Assembly (NCBI GenBank): GCA_026419785.1
Contig: JAODTK010005840.1
Span: 62,001-126,000, forward strand
Reading direction: 5' to 3'
Length of the DNA: 64,000 nt
Source: Sclerodactyla briareus
Lineage: Eukaryota > Echinodermata > Holothuroidea > Dendrochirotida > Sclerodactylidae
This document shows positions 13,501-22,629 of the stretch, piece after piece. Both the position numbers and the translations under genes were made by a program. Under the pieces are notes generated by a model, which saw only the letters and a program-made list of their open reading frames with translations, did no database searches and had not been told where the DNA came from. The number at the start of each line of letters is the position of its first letter. Position 1 is the stretch's first letter.

Positions 13501-16500
13501 ACCAAATTTTCAAGGAAGACATTGAACAAGATGAAAACTGAATAAGAAAATTATGCTCATACCCATGTGGTACCTTCCCAAACCAGAACATAGGCCAGCA
13601 CTCTAGACAATGATTGAAATACCTCACCGACCAATGAGGAGTTCGCAATAAAGAGATGACTTTACAACTGGCAAACCACGCACAACCTGTTTAGGAGTAA
13701 CTGCGATCAAATATTCTGCTGCTCCTGTCTGAGCTTTCACGAGGTGCACTGCATAGAGTTCACTTGTGGCAATGTTGCATACCAATCCGATGTGAAGTAA
13801 TGTGACTGGATTGGTCGCAACCAGTAGTTTAAAATTTGAATGCATCTGTTTGTGCCAATGCAATATAATTTGGGAATGCTAGTGCAATGCATGTACAAAA
13901 GTGAACAATTTTGGTCAGCATTCACATTTCTCATACTATTCCATGGGAGTTGATGCTAAGCTCACCTTGTGCTGAGAGAGCATATTGTGATCCATTCATC
14001 AATATCTGAGGGTACTGGTGGCGAGACAGATGTACTGATGTGGGCTCACCTTGTTCTGAGAGTGTATGTGACCCATGCAACTGGGGTTACTGGTGGTGAG
14101 TCAGATGTACTGATGTGGGCTCACCTTGTACTGAGATCATATGTGATCCAGGTATTGGTATCTGGGGGTACTGGTGGTGAGTCAGATGTACTGATGTGAG
14201 CTCACCTTGTACTGAGATCATATGTGATCCAGGTATTGGTATCTGGGGGTACTGGTGGTGAGTCAGATGTACTGATGTGGGCTCACCTTGTACTGAGATC
14301 ATATGTGATCCATGCATCAGTATCTAAGGGTACTGGTGGTGAGTCAAATGTACTGATGTGGGCTCACCTTGTACTGAGATCATATGTGATCCATTCATCA
14401 GTATCTGAGGGTACTGGTGGTGAGTCAAATGTACTGATGTGGGCTCACCTTGTACTGAGAGCATATGTGATTCATGAATCGGTATCTGAGAATACTGGCG
14501 GTGAGTCAGATGTACTGATGTGGGCTCACCTTGTACTGAGAGCATATGTGATTCATGAATCGGTATCTGAGAATACTGGTGGTGAGACAAATGTACTGTT
14601 GTGGGCTCATTTTGTACTGAGAGCATATTGTGATCCATTCATCAGTATCTGAGGGTACTGGTGGCGAGACAGATGTACTGATGTGAGCTTACTTTGTACT
14701 GAGATCATATGTGATCCGGGCATTGGTATCTGGGGGTACTGGTGGTGAGTCAGATGTACTGATGTGGGCTCACCTTGTACTGAGATCATATGTGATCCGG
14801 GCATTGGTATCTGAGGGTACTGGTGGTGAGTCAGATGTACTGATGTGAACTTACCTTGTACTGAGATCATATGTGATCTGGGCATTGGTATCTGGGGGTA
14901 CTGGTGGTGAGATGGGTGACTGATGTGAGCTTCCCTTGTACTGAGATCATATGTGATCCGGGCATTGGTATCTGAGGGTACTGGTGGTGAGTCAGATGTA
15001 CTGATGTGAGCTTACCTTGTACTGAGATCATATGTGATCCGGGCATTGGTATCTGGGGGTACTGGTGGTGAGATGGGTGACTGATGTGAGCTTACCTTGT
15101 ACTGAGATCATATGTGATCCATTCATCAGTATCTGAGGGTACTGGTGGTGAGTCAGATGTACTGATGTGGGCTCACCTTGTACTGAGATCATATGTGATC
15201 CGGGCATTGGTATCTGGGGGTACTGGTGGTGAGATGGGTGACTGATGTGAGCTTCCCTTGTACTGAGATCATATGTGATCTGGGCATTGGTATCTGAGGG
15301 TACTGGTGGTGAGATGGGTGACTGATGTGAGCTCCCTTGTACTGAGATCATATGTGATCCGGGCATTGGTATCTGAGGGTACTGGTGGTGAGATGGGTGA
15401 CTGATGCTGTAGTCATTCATAGCTGGCCTCATTGCACTGCAGAAGAAAAAGTATGTGGAAGATTTCAAAATTAACATGGAATCATCAGTGTAAACAAGGC
15501 GATCGCCAGAATTGTCTCGCCTGGTTGCACGATCACTACACTACACACTATAACACAACCACTGTTCAGCAGACCATCTTTATTTCCAAACGAACATCAC
15601 ACAACATTTCACATATAACACATCGAAATTCCTGACATAACGACCCATAAGTTAGACTCTTATACCGAAGTCTCTTATTGTGTTTTTTCTTATTCATGCA
15701 CCCCCCACTCTTCGCGCCATAAATACCCAAATTTGAATAAAGTTTTATTGCTCAGTCAACTCACTCCTTTGACCCAGAATGCAACTTGAGAGGTTCTAAA
15801 CCCCCTTAGCAGCCCGGGCTTCTTTGCTTTTTAAAATCATTTCCTTCATTATTCATGCCTTTTTATTTTCCAAGCAGTCAGGACATGCCAATTCCCCCCC
15901 CCCCCCGCCATGCAGCCACATGACCCTCCCCCGCCTCGCCCACACACCAACAACTATCCCCACGCAGCAATCAGGATCTCCCAAATATATCTTTAGGAAA
16001 CCTCCGATTTGTCCCCAGGCAAAAAAAATGTTACAGCATTTGAGTGTCTAATCAACCTAATCAAAATTGGTTTGTTGGTGGGCAGCTTATAACAGCACAA
16101 TTGTCACAGGAGCTATGGTTTACTCGTTCCTCAGTGCTTCATTCTAACAGAAACTATCATATGATGGAATTCAATCAAATTCATGAACATCAAACACATT
16201 AGATTCAGAAAATGGTAATGAACCATACCTACTGAGTTTCGCAAAATTCTTACCAACTTGGAATTTGGAATAAATTATGCAAATTAGCACATCAATGATT
16301 CTCATGACAGCAGTAGAATTGTCACAGGAGCTATGGTTTACTCGTTCCTCATTGGCTTCATTCTAACATACTATCATATGATGAATCAATCAAATTCATG
16401 AACATCAAACACCAGATCCAGAAACAGACCATACCTACTGGTTTGGCCAACATTCCTTACCAAGTTGGAAATTGGAATAAATTATGCAAATAGGCACAAA

Positions 16501-19500
16501 CAATGACCTCCACTGACCCCATCTGTACCTTTACAATAATCAATATCAGTATCAAAGGTGACACATCTATCCATTTTGTGGAAATCCAACAAACTTCAAA
16601 ATTGCCTAAAATATGCAATTAGACCATTATGACAGCCTTTACCCCCACTTCTCTTTTAAATTTCTCGGGTACCATAGTAGAGTCCACATCCACCAATTTC
16701 TTGAAAATCTGAAGAACTTGAAAATTTACATAAATTATGCAAATTAGACACTTAATTAGCATATTCAGGCTGAAATCTTCAGTTCATCTACCTGTCCATC
16801 CAGGTCCTACATGCCAGAGAAGTGTGACATACACACATCACACACATTCATATGATCACTAAGTTTCTTCCTGATTTTCTTTCGGCGAGACTCAAATTGT
16901 GTAACCTGTGGGGCCTTCATTGCACTATTGAAAAAATAATTAGGAATCACCTTTTCCATTTAGTAGAAATATTTAAGGTTTATTTATTTATTTATTCTTC
17001 ATTAGGAAGTTTTGCAGCAATCCAAAATTCCTTAGAACCCTGGAGGTACGGCTATTAGACTGTCTTTACAACTGAACATCACACGACCTTGTGCATCAAT
17101 CTTGCACTATTGCCAATTGGATTCTCCCTCAATTTCTCTGCATAATTGGACCACACTTTGGGGCCAATAACTCCACATAGGAATGTCGTAGTGATTCAAG
17201 CCTGCAGTTGTCCTTTAAGACAATGGACGGTCTATATGTCCCATTGAATCAACAAAGAGACCAATCAAATCAACTCACTGTTCTGTTCCTTGATCTGTTT
17301 CCGTCGGTTCTCAGCTTCGTGGATTACCTTTTTCAGCATGCATGATTTTCATGCTTCTCTCCTCTCAATGAGACCAGCTTTTTCTCCAGGGTGGTGATCT
17401 GAAGGGAGTAAGGTATACATCATGCCCAGAATAGCACGCTGAGCTGGGCCTTGGACAATCCTATCCATCCCTGTAGGTGGTCCCTGGTATGCTAAGCATT
17501 CGTGAACTCAGTATTATGCATACACTGCAACGCTCGAAGCCGGTCTGGACAATTGGAACCTATTATGCCCCTGTAGATCCTGGTTTCTACACGCAATGCA
17601 TGAACTGCGTGATGCGTACACTGCACGCTGATATTGTTTTGCACCCTTTTGCATATATGTTCAGTGATTCACGTATTCTAACAATAGCACAGGGCAACAC
17701 TCCACTGAAGATGTTTTCATTAACTTGGATTGGGACACTGAGGAGAGCTATGAGGCAATGACGGCCTGTGTGCCCGGGGTGGGGGGCATACCCACTGTTA
17801 CCTGAGACATGAGATGCGTTCTCATGCCCTCTCTGAAGTGACAGGGCCTGACAAATTGACACAAGGGCTGATTGAAGCAGATTCAACTCAATACAGTTTA
17901 TGAACAAATCAATGTATCCCGGAACACTGTGCAATCGAGGTGCAGGTAACTTATAGCTCCTTGGTTAGTTATAATAATGAACATAGAAATACTAAATTTT
18001 TATACAAGGCGATTGTCCAAAAAGTTGTCCTCGCCTGGATGCGCGACAGTGGGTTTGTATATTCACTCCCAAACACCACTAGTCATGCAGACCATCGTCA
18101 GGTCAAACGAACATCACATATTTTCACATATAATACATGAAACTTCCTAAAAAATCCTAAAATACTGACCACTAAGTTTGACTCTTACTACACAATTCAC
18201 TTATTCCGCTTTTTCTTCTTCAAGCCCCTCCCCCCCCCCCCACTCTTCTCTCCATAAACACCCAAATTTGAATAAAGTTTATCGCCCGTTCTTTCTTTGA
18301 CCCAAAATCCACTTGAAATATCTAAATTCCCTTGTAGCCTCATGCTTCTTTGCCTTTTAAAATACAAATTTCCTTTTCCCATTATTCACTTGCCTTTTAT
18401 TTTCCAGCACCAGGACTGCCATCCATCCCCCACCCCCTGCCATGCAGCAAACACCCTCTCCTCCCCCACCCCCCCCCCTCCTCCGCCACACACCAACAAA
18501 CTAGTCCCCATGCAGCAGTCAAGGTGTCCCAAACTAATCTATATAAACTCCCCATTTGGTCTATCTATTGTTTGCCTATTTTGACATATAAATTTGACAG
18601 ACTGCAGCACAACAGTTCCTGGCATAGTCCCATGTAAGAAGAGAGTCAGAAAGAATGTTTACAGTATTTTTGTCAGGTCTAATCACCTAATCAAATTGGT
18701 TGGGGTAAGATAGGGTTTGCTTGTGGCAGCTATAACAGCAGTGAAATGTCACAGGAGCTATGGTTTACTCGTTCCTCAGTGCTTCTTCTAACATTAGCGA
18801 TCCTATGATGGAATTCATCAAAATTCAGGAACATCAAACACATCAAGCCAGAAAAATTTTAAACATACCATACCTACTGAGTTTGGCAAAATTCTTACCA
18901 TGTTGGAATTGGAATAAATTATGCAAATATGCACATACAATGACTCCCACTGACCCAGCTGTACCTTTAAAATGATCAGGATCAAAGGTGGATCACCTCG
19001 ACCCCACGTTTTGTGGACATCCACACACTTTCAAAATTGCAAAATTACCATATTCATTCCACTAGCTCCCTGGGCGGCTTACAAAGTTTCAGGATGGGCC
19101 GTATCGAGTATTGCTTTACAAGTGGTTTTTATATTTGTTTTTGGGTGTATTTTTCGCAAAACTGCACCTGTCTACTTATAACACACATTAACAATATCGC
19201 ACGATGGAGCCGCGATTACTAGGCTGGAGCTGGACCAATTTTTTTATGTACGGTTATGGCTGTATGCACTCCCAATGAATCAAGCTAGTGCTGTGCTACT
19301 GGCTTGCATTCAAACAGAACATATTTTCAGGATTTTTGGCCGCGCATATCAACCTTATATTTACAAGAGTTTGAAAAGAGTTGGGTGGGCGCTTAATACG
19401 GGAGATGGGCGCTTAGCAGAATGAATACAGTTGAACATAGACACATTATTTTGACCTCCAGTGACCCCGATTTTTTTTAATTTTCAAATTTTCTTAATGA

Positions 19501-22286
19501 TTACAATAATCCACATCCACCAAGTTTCGTGTAAATCCCCAAACTTGAAAAATTGCATAAATTATGCAAGTTAGACCACCTAATTAGCAATTTTTACGGC
19601 TGGAAATCAATCGGGTTTCATCCTACCTTCCATCCACTTCCTACATGCCAAACTACAGTCACTGTAGCCCATACGGTTCCTGCGTACTCTTGCCAAGGAG
19701 CTCAACGATGAATCACTAAACTGAGCTATTATCTCCACCTGGTCCTTGGTCTGCTCCAGGTCAGCGATTCTGCCTCTCGCTTCTTCCTGAGTTTTCTCTC
19801 CTGCTTCCGCCGCTCACGATCTTGTCTGCCCTCTCCTCCGCTGCGTAAGGGCCAGAAAGGTAGTTCTAACTTTGATGAAGTTACAAGCACTTTTCTCCGA
19901 CCAATTACCACATGCATGTATTGTACGTAGTTAGGTGGTGTTGGAATGACATTTTCCCCCCATTTGCAGGCCTTTGCCTATGTTTTTGTATGCATGATGT
20001 AGGATAGTGCCCTCTCGCAACTTTCTTGTGGTATATTGTCCCTAAAAACATTCTGTAGGAAAAAATCATGATACAATTGCATATATCCTGCAACTCTCCA
20101 CACTGCTCGTTCTCATGGATGTCAGCCCTGAGTTTCACTTACCGTGTGTGATTTTGAGAGTTCGAAGTTCAGGGTATATATCCGCAATTGCTCCAAACAT
20201 TCACTGGTGCATTAGAGTTCAGATTTATGTAATAACAGAGAGCCCTAACATTGCTGGGTGTTGTTGATAATGTAGGAATCCTTAAACAACTAGGCGATTA
20301 TTGAGCGACAATGTGCACTACTGCCATTCATGTGTTGGCCTCACTTGTTCTCTGGGTTATGTCAGGGACATGGTAACAATAGACAGAATAGTTACTCTAC
20401 AGCAAAACTGAGTCAGGACTCGACTCACTCAAGGAGTGGAAATTTTTAAATTTTCCACAATGCAAAAAGTATAAATGTAACCCGGCAGAAAATGGAAAAA
20501 GGGAGGAAAATGAATGAACATTAGATGAGAAATGGAAGGAAAAGATCCAATGGCATGTGGGACTTTCAATTATATCTATTTCATTGCGATCTTTGTTGAT
20601 AATCTCGTCATCAGCTAAACAGTAATTCATTCTAACTAGAAGCTCATGCCCCAATAGAATCACACATGGAATTTTGTATTGACTTATCATTTTTGTTACC
20701 CCAACGGAAGCACACTTTCAAAACTGGTCGTAACACTAATGTGGACACTGACAAACACTTTGGGAGGAATAATTATTAAATGGTATTGGCCAAGCATCAA
20801 AAACACTCAGTTAAGTAATTGTTCCAGCTTTGCACTGTCAGAATTTGCTCCGTGGAACGTATACCTAGTTGGTATCTCCAGTACGTGGCCGGCCGTGTTG
20901 TTCGCTTTTTCCCCACATACGGCAACGCTTATGAGCTCCCCCTTCTCTTCAGAAAAAATTTACAAACTTTACTATACTCGCGTGGCACGTGACCAACCAA
21001 GCAGCCCTCCTTCACAGTTGCCATAGCATTGTCGGTTGTGCATTGCTTCTCCTGAATTTCACAGCATTAATATTTTCGGCGACCAGGATTCCAACACCTT
21101 TATAGCCGCGTTTATGCATGAGCACACTAAGCTAGACTTCTGTGGTATCTGTAGTAATAGAGCCCTGCATCATTACATGTGGACCCAGTTCGGCCCCAAG
21201 AGACGACCGTAATGGATCAACGCGCAGTGTCAGAGGTTGCCGTAGAGCGTGCGCGTCTAGTAGATGAATACGGATGTGTGGGTCAGCAATTAGCCCACAG
21301 CTCTCAAGGAGATCTGGATCCAAAATGGACCCATGGGTTCGCATGATCAAAGTACACATTTTTTCCCAAAATAGATTGTCCCAATGCCCAAGATCCATTC
21401 GAAAGTGTGACACAAAGAGTGTGGAAAAGTTTAGAAAGGGCATGAATAATGCCGGCGTCTTCGAACCTCGTATATACCATATATACCAGGGTAGAAGCGG
21501 ACAAAAAACAAGAGGGTTTGTGTACTGCGTAGCGTAACCGTTGAAAGCACGTACGGTTTGTATTCAATCTATTATGGTAATTACCAAAAGTCACCAGTTC
21601 GAAAAGAACGCACCATTATCTCTAGTTGAACCTACGTGATTGACATAACAGTGATGATACCACAAATAGTTCCCATACCGTATATCTAATTAAACGCCTC
21701 GGGGGCGTTACATTTTCAAAGAGGGGGGTGATTATTTCAGGTAATTTCCTAAGGCAAAAATATAATTTGGCAGTCTGGCTCCCAAAATTTCCTATACTAA
21801 CCTGTGTTAGGCTACTTCCCAAAACCATAATTGGTGTACAACCTGTTCAAGGAGTAATTTCCATCGTTACTCGGTGAATATGCTTCCTAACTTCACTGGA
21901 ATGTCCCCAAAAAAGGGGGGAGGGCCTTTTTCACAGGGGGCTTCTATTACAGATTATACGGTATATAGGTTAAACCTACCCACACACATTTTAAGTGTAA
22001 CACTACATTTACCCCTACAAGAAAATGCAGGAAAGGAAGAGTCCTTCCACGTGGAGTGACCGGAACGTCATTAGGCTAGCCTACCAACACAATCTTTCAA
22101 ACCCAATTCAACACCACAAAGATGCGTCACGTTTTCGATACTTGATGACCAACATACCTGGCCGCTTTCCTATCCCGCTCCCTCATGATGACGGTTGTGC
22201 ATGGCCCCATCATGGACTTGGGATGCCTCTGTTCCAGCGGTGCAGGCATCTTGTCTGGGTTCTTGCTGTTGTTGCCCGTTGACATA
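4410..22286 (-). CDS. GPS2: GPS2 homologue, whole coding span (11 exons joined)
   Basis: G protein pathway suppressor 2 is a nuclear subunit of the NCoR/SMRT corepressor with TBL1 and HDAC3. Its N-terminal coiled coil binds the corepressor; it also inhibits Ubc13-type ubiquitin signalling in vertebrates. Exons on the minus strand, in order: 22158-22286, 19739-19840, 17279-17398, 15177-15436, 13361-13447, 11186-11303, 9815-10061, 8537-8631, 5969-6067, 5593-5678, 4410-4505. All but the first are preceded by AG and all but the last are followed by GT. Collinear landmarks shared with vertebrate GPS2 are MPA-LE at the start, RHIM-RER-RK, LE-TK-Q, LE-KL--L--EKH, LKKV-HE-E-RR, a HSM/HMIS-VQG stretch, GRP, LRPM---AL and a final aromatic-tipped tail. 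Several exons need one-base corrections to stay in frame. Any 5' UTR exon upstream of 22286 was not found. The identity is firm; exact joins in the fourth exon are not. Confidence 0.85.
5593..5678 (-). CDS. GPS2: GPS2 coding exon 10
   Basis: Acceptor CTTCCAG, donor GGG|GTGAGG. The exon enters in phase 0 (GIPGAYQSRR...) and, to join exon 11 in phase 0, must leave in the frame reading GYGSQKKPVPQPHG. The 86-base length is one short of 29 codons, which fits a single missing base. The whole exon is also open in another frame, so the residues of the middle part are uncertain. Confidence 0.6.
5969..6067 (-). CDS. GPS2: GPS2 coding exon 9 (LRPM motif)
   Basis: This is a clean 33-codon exon between TTTTGCAG and GTGAGA, phase 0 at both ends. 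It reads HLRPMGAVHAGQALPHQELL, then YQQVTHIQQAQNK. Vertebrate GPS2 has LRPMHPQALHPAPGLL followed by a Gln-rich stretch, so LRPM, the AL-P core and the spacing are conserved. No frameshift is needed in this exon. It is among the better diagnostic exons for the assignment. Confidence 0.85.
6917..7342. mobile_element. short TIR element (MITE) in a GPS2 intron
   Basis: The left end AAGGGCTGGTCCCACTATAA and the right end TATAGTGTGACCGGCCCTT are inverted repeats, each continuing with ACGAT. The flanks read TA on the left and AA on the right; with the TIR they may represent a TTAA-like or TA target duplication, but this is not clear. The internal 380 bases have no coding potential. A possible related end (CGCACTAGTGTGAACTGCCCT) occurs at 13305-13326. 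Confidence 0.7.
8537..8631 (-). CDS. GPS2: GPS2 coding exon 8
   Basis: A polypyrimidine tract with ATCCAG precedes the exon and CAG|GTGAGT follows. With the last base of exon 7 the frame reads GYPPAAVQGGLDSSSKASS, HADEHYQSKLQTQ, no stop, ending in phase 0. The family has GFSDSSSLRPMHP here. Thus the DSSS motif sits at the end of one exon group and LRPM starts the next, as found. Confidence 0.75.
9815..10061 (-). CDS. GPS2: GPS2 coding exon 7 (Gln/Ser/Pro-rich)
   Basis: Acceptor TTCTCAG, donor ACG|GTGAGT. The phase-1 frame from exon 6 reads HPPYTSAQASSSAFISQSQ, SGGGVGYPPNRQPAGLHG, TFPSGAQSNPSKYQATAAG. It then needs a one-base shift near 9870 to continue NPHESQGEHYTQGFHG, which joins in phase 1 to GYPPAAV of exon 8. 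A different frame (PVPKPRPPPSS...) is also open but gives no consistent join. Low-complexity Gln/Ser/Pro sequence is usual for this segment of GPS2. Confidence 0.7.
10137..10405 (+). pseudogene. relic of non-LTR retrotransposon RT C-terminus
   Basis: The plus strand reads KSAARVVTGTSDL and later SIEDFTKTKSTVETHFKED. This resembles the 'QKSAARVVTG...' and 'SIE-FK--LKTHLF' blocks at the C-terminus of CR1/jockey-type reverse transcriptase polyproteins. Frames are broken by several stops. It lies in the GPS2 intron between exons 7 and 6, on the opposite strand. The match is short, so the family is uncertain. Confidence 0.4.
11186..11303 (-). CDS. GPS2: GPS2 coding exon 6 (Pro-rich)
   Basis: After a CTTGCAG acceptor the exon reads GIKRARSPSPPVVDLYPQ, HAVQQGHFPPGMYPAGSFRPR in one uninterrupted frame. 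It joins in phase 0 to exon 5 and phase 1 to exon 7. The donor AAGAG|GTTAAT is weak at position +3 (T instead of A/G). It is nevertheless the only one that lets exon 7 be read in a sensible frame. Composition and position correspond to the Pro/Gly/Gln-rich middle of GPS2. Confidence 0.7.
11430..11977 (+). mobile_element. truncated copy of the CAGGCGAGAC TIR family
   Basis: The stretch has the family's ordered blocks: 'aaattatgcaaatta' three times, 'tgacctcc-gtgaccc', 'agaccacattcaccaagt', 'gtcctacatgccaaactaca', 'gtttgtgagaaatcctgctaac', a CA-rich run, and the terminal ATTTCATTCAGGCGAGAC ending at 11977. The left end is missing. It lies in a GPS2 intron. Confidence 0.65.
13361..13447 (-). CDS. 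GPS2: GPS2 coding exon 5
   Basis: The exon lies between a GTTGCAG acceptor and a GTAAAA donor. It reads QQHKHGRPSMLNDKMF, then KSQTPPAPQ. The family has GGHNRPGTLMAADRAKQMFGPQ at this place, directly after the SMQG that ends the preceding exon, so order and motif agree. The first few codons contain a TAA in the matching frame. Removing one A restores a phase-1 join to exon 4, so a one-base insertion is likely. Confidence 0.75.
13961..15405 (-). repeat. 81-bp minisatellite made of GPS2 exon end plus splice donor, about 18 units
   Basis: The period is 81 bases (for example GATGTACTGATG at 14104 and again at 14185); some units are 80 bases. On the minus strand each unit reads CATCAGT-CATCTGACTCACC-CCAG..., YPQI-MPGSHMISVQ, then AAGGTGAGC or AAGGTAAGC. 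Each unit is therefore the last ~70 bases of GPS2 exon 4 plus the donor and a few intron bases. Of 18 donor positions, about 14 keep GT; those near 14608, 14931, 15255 and 15336 are broken. Because 81 is 27 codons the minus frame stays open over long runs. Units with CACCCATCTCACCACCAG lie next to the exon and look ancestral. Confidence 0.9.
15177..15436 (-). CDS. GPS2: GPS2 coding exon 4, 3' part expanded by a minisatellite
   Basis: After a TTCTGCAG acceptor the exon reads AMRPAMNDYSISHPSHHQ, then YPQIPMPGSHMISVQ, aligned to the family's TSAAYQQSLTVHTGTHLLSMQG. In the normal design a donor would follow VQ|G. Here the first two donor positions (about 15336 and 15256) are mutated from GT to GG, and the first intact donor (CAAG before GTGAGC) follows base 15177. 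The end given is that first intact donor. The frame stays open far beyond it, to 15028, so other ends are possible (see the array at 13961-15405). Confidence 0.6.
15514..16891 (+). mobile_element. full-length copy of the GTCTCGCCTG...CAGGCGAGAC element
   Basis: The copy begins GTCTCGCCTGGTTGCACGATC and ends TTTCGGCGAGAC, so the ends are short inverted repeats. Between them are 'cgaacatcacacaac', a C-rich stretch, 'caggagctatggtttactcg' (present twice because of an internal duplication near 16090 and 16320), and several 'aaattatgcaaatta' blocks. No transposase is seen; it is non-autonomous. It lies in GPS2 intron 3, immediately upstream of exon 4 in gene order. Confidence 0.65.
17065..17219 (+). 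mobile_element. fragment of the AAGGACAACTGCAGG element
   Basis: The block 'ggccaataactccaca-aggaat' and the end CAAGCCTGCAGTTGTCCTTTAA match the right end of the fuller copy at 43348-43943. The left end is not recognisable. It lies in GPS2 intron 3, next to exon 3. Confidence 0.5.
17279..17398 (-). CDS. GPS2: GPS2 coding exon 3 (coiled-coil heptads)
   Basis: After a CTTCAG acceptor the frame reads ITTLEKKLVSLRGEKHEN, then after a one-base shift LKKVIHEAENRRKQIKEQN, ending before a GTGAGT donor. The family counterpart is ILKLEEKLLALQEEKH followed by LKKVLHEEEKRRRKEQ, so both halves match in order and spacing. The shift lies at a CATGCATGC stretch around 17340, where one base seems to be missing. 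A fragment of a TIR element ends about 60 bases away in the intron. Confidence 0.85.
18027..19719 (+). mobile_element. CAGGCGAGAC-family copy, 3' truncated, with a nested insertion
   Basis: The copy starts GTCCTCGCCTGGATGCGCGAC and follows the same block order as the 15.5-kb copy. Its sequence stops in the block 'ggttcctgcgtactcttgcc' right before GPS2 exon 2 (19739). A 377-base insertion at 19051-19427 interrupts it. The missing right end suggests deletion up to the exon boundary. Confidence 0.6.
19051..19427. mobile_element. nested small TIR element
   Basis: The ends TATTCATTCCACTAGC and GCTTAGCAGAATGAATA are near-perfect inverted repeats. The insertion splits the family blocks 'ttcaaaattgc' and 'agacacattattttgacctcc' of the surrounding element, which defines its borders. 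No coding potential is seen. Confidence 0.6.
19739..19840 (-). CDS. GPS2: GPS2 coding exon 2 (charged coiled coil)
   Basis: The exon starts after a CAG acceptor and ends GACCAG before GTGGAG. It encodes a strongly charged helix. One frame reads EERADKIV, the next RERRKQERKLRKKREAE, and the last RIADLEQTKDQ. Joined, they follow the family order EEEE-DK, QERRKKKE-EER, LEETKEQ. At least two single-base shifts are needed, which is why no single open frame covers the exon. It corresponds to the part of GPS2 that forms the corepressor-binding coiled coil. The upstream flank is the truncated end of a TIR element. Confidence 0.75.
21455..21611. mobile_element. MITE with GCGT(T)CTTCGAA ends, copy 1
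   Basis: The left end GCGTCTTCGAACCTCGTATA and right end AGTTCGAAAAGAACGC form inverted repeats. Internal blocks 'gcggacaaaaaac', 'gcgtaaccgttgaaagcac' and 'ggtaattaccaa' recur in the copy at 50176-50332. It lies upstream of GPS2 exon 2 within intron 1. Confidence 0.65.
21678..21961. mobile_element. MITE with CCGTATAATCTGTAATA ends, copy 1
   Basis: The left end CCGTATATCTAATTAAACGCC and right end GGCTTCTATTACAGATTATACGG are inverted repeats flanked by TA on both sides, fitting a TA target duplication. The inverted second copy lies at 42440-42731 in RPL22. It lies in GPS2 intron 1, about 200 bases from coding exon 1. Confidence 0.75.
22158..22286 (-). CDS. GPS2: GPS2 coding exon 1 (start codon)
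   Basis: The reading frame opens at an ATG at 22284-22286 (MSTGNNSKNPDK...). A second in-frame ATG at 22247-22249 gives MPAPLEQRHPKS, which aligns with the start of vertebrate GPS2 (MPALLERPK...). Either could be the start. Further on come MHNRH (one frame) and IMRERDRKAA (another). These together match the family's MARALHRHIMMERERKR, so a base appears to be missing and another added about 20 bases later. The exon ends CAG before a GTATGT donor. A further in-frame Met exists upstream but is not supported by similarity. Confidence 0.8.
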
Positions 22287-22629
22287 AATGAATACTTAGA
22301 TGAGAGTACGACTGGCGCATGGAGGAAAACAGAGCACAATCAGGAAGAGTGGTGGAGCATGGTTCTTCTCCATTATAGGCCTGTTAACTTCGCAATTGTA
22401 CAGGGTTGGTGGATGTATAATACAATATTTTTTCCATAGCACTTATCATAATGATTCATGACCGCACAGCTTCTCACGTCTTGGAAAGGAAATGACTTCA
22501 TCCCCATTTCTTGATGACTGTGGGGGGGGGGGATTGTAAGTTTTCATTTTGATCATGGGAGTTTTTTGAAGGATCTTCCCACTCTCGCTTGCAGGTAGGC
22601 CTATCCACAAGGCTAATCGCCAAGGAGTG

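Noticed and set aside
14224..14652. 142-codon plus-strand ORF with repeats GGESDVLMWAHLVLR
   Set aside because: It is the antisense of the GPS2 minisatellite; the open frame follows from the 81-bp period, and there is no start context or homology.
13961..15405. CRISPR-like regular repeats
   Set aside because: The 81-bp units are tandem with no unique spacers, and the unit is demonstrably derived from a eukaryotic exon and splice donor.
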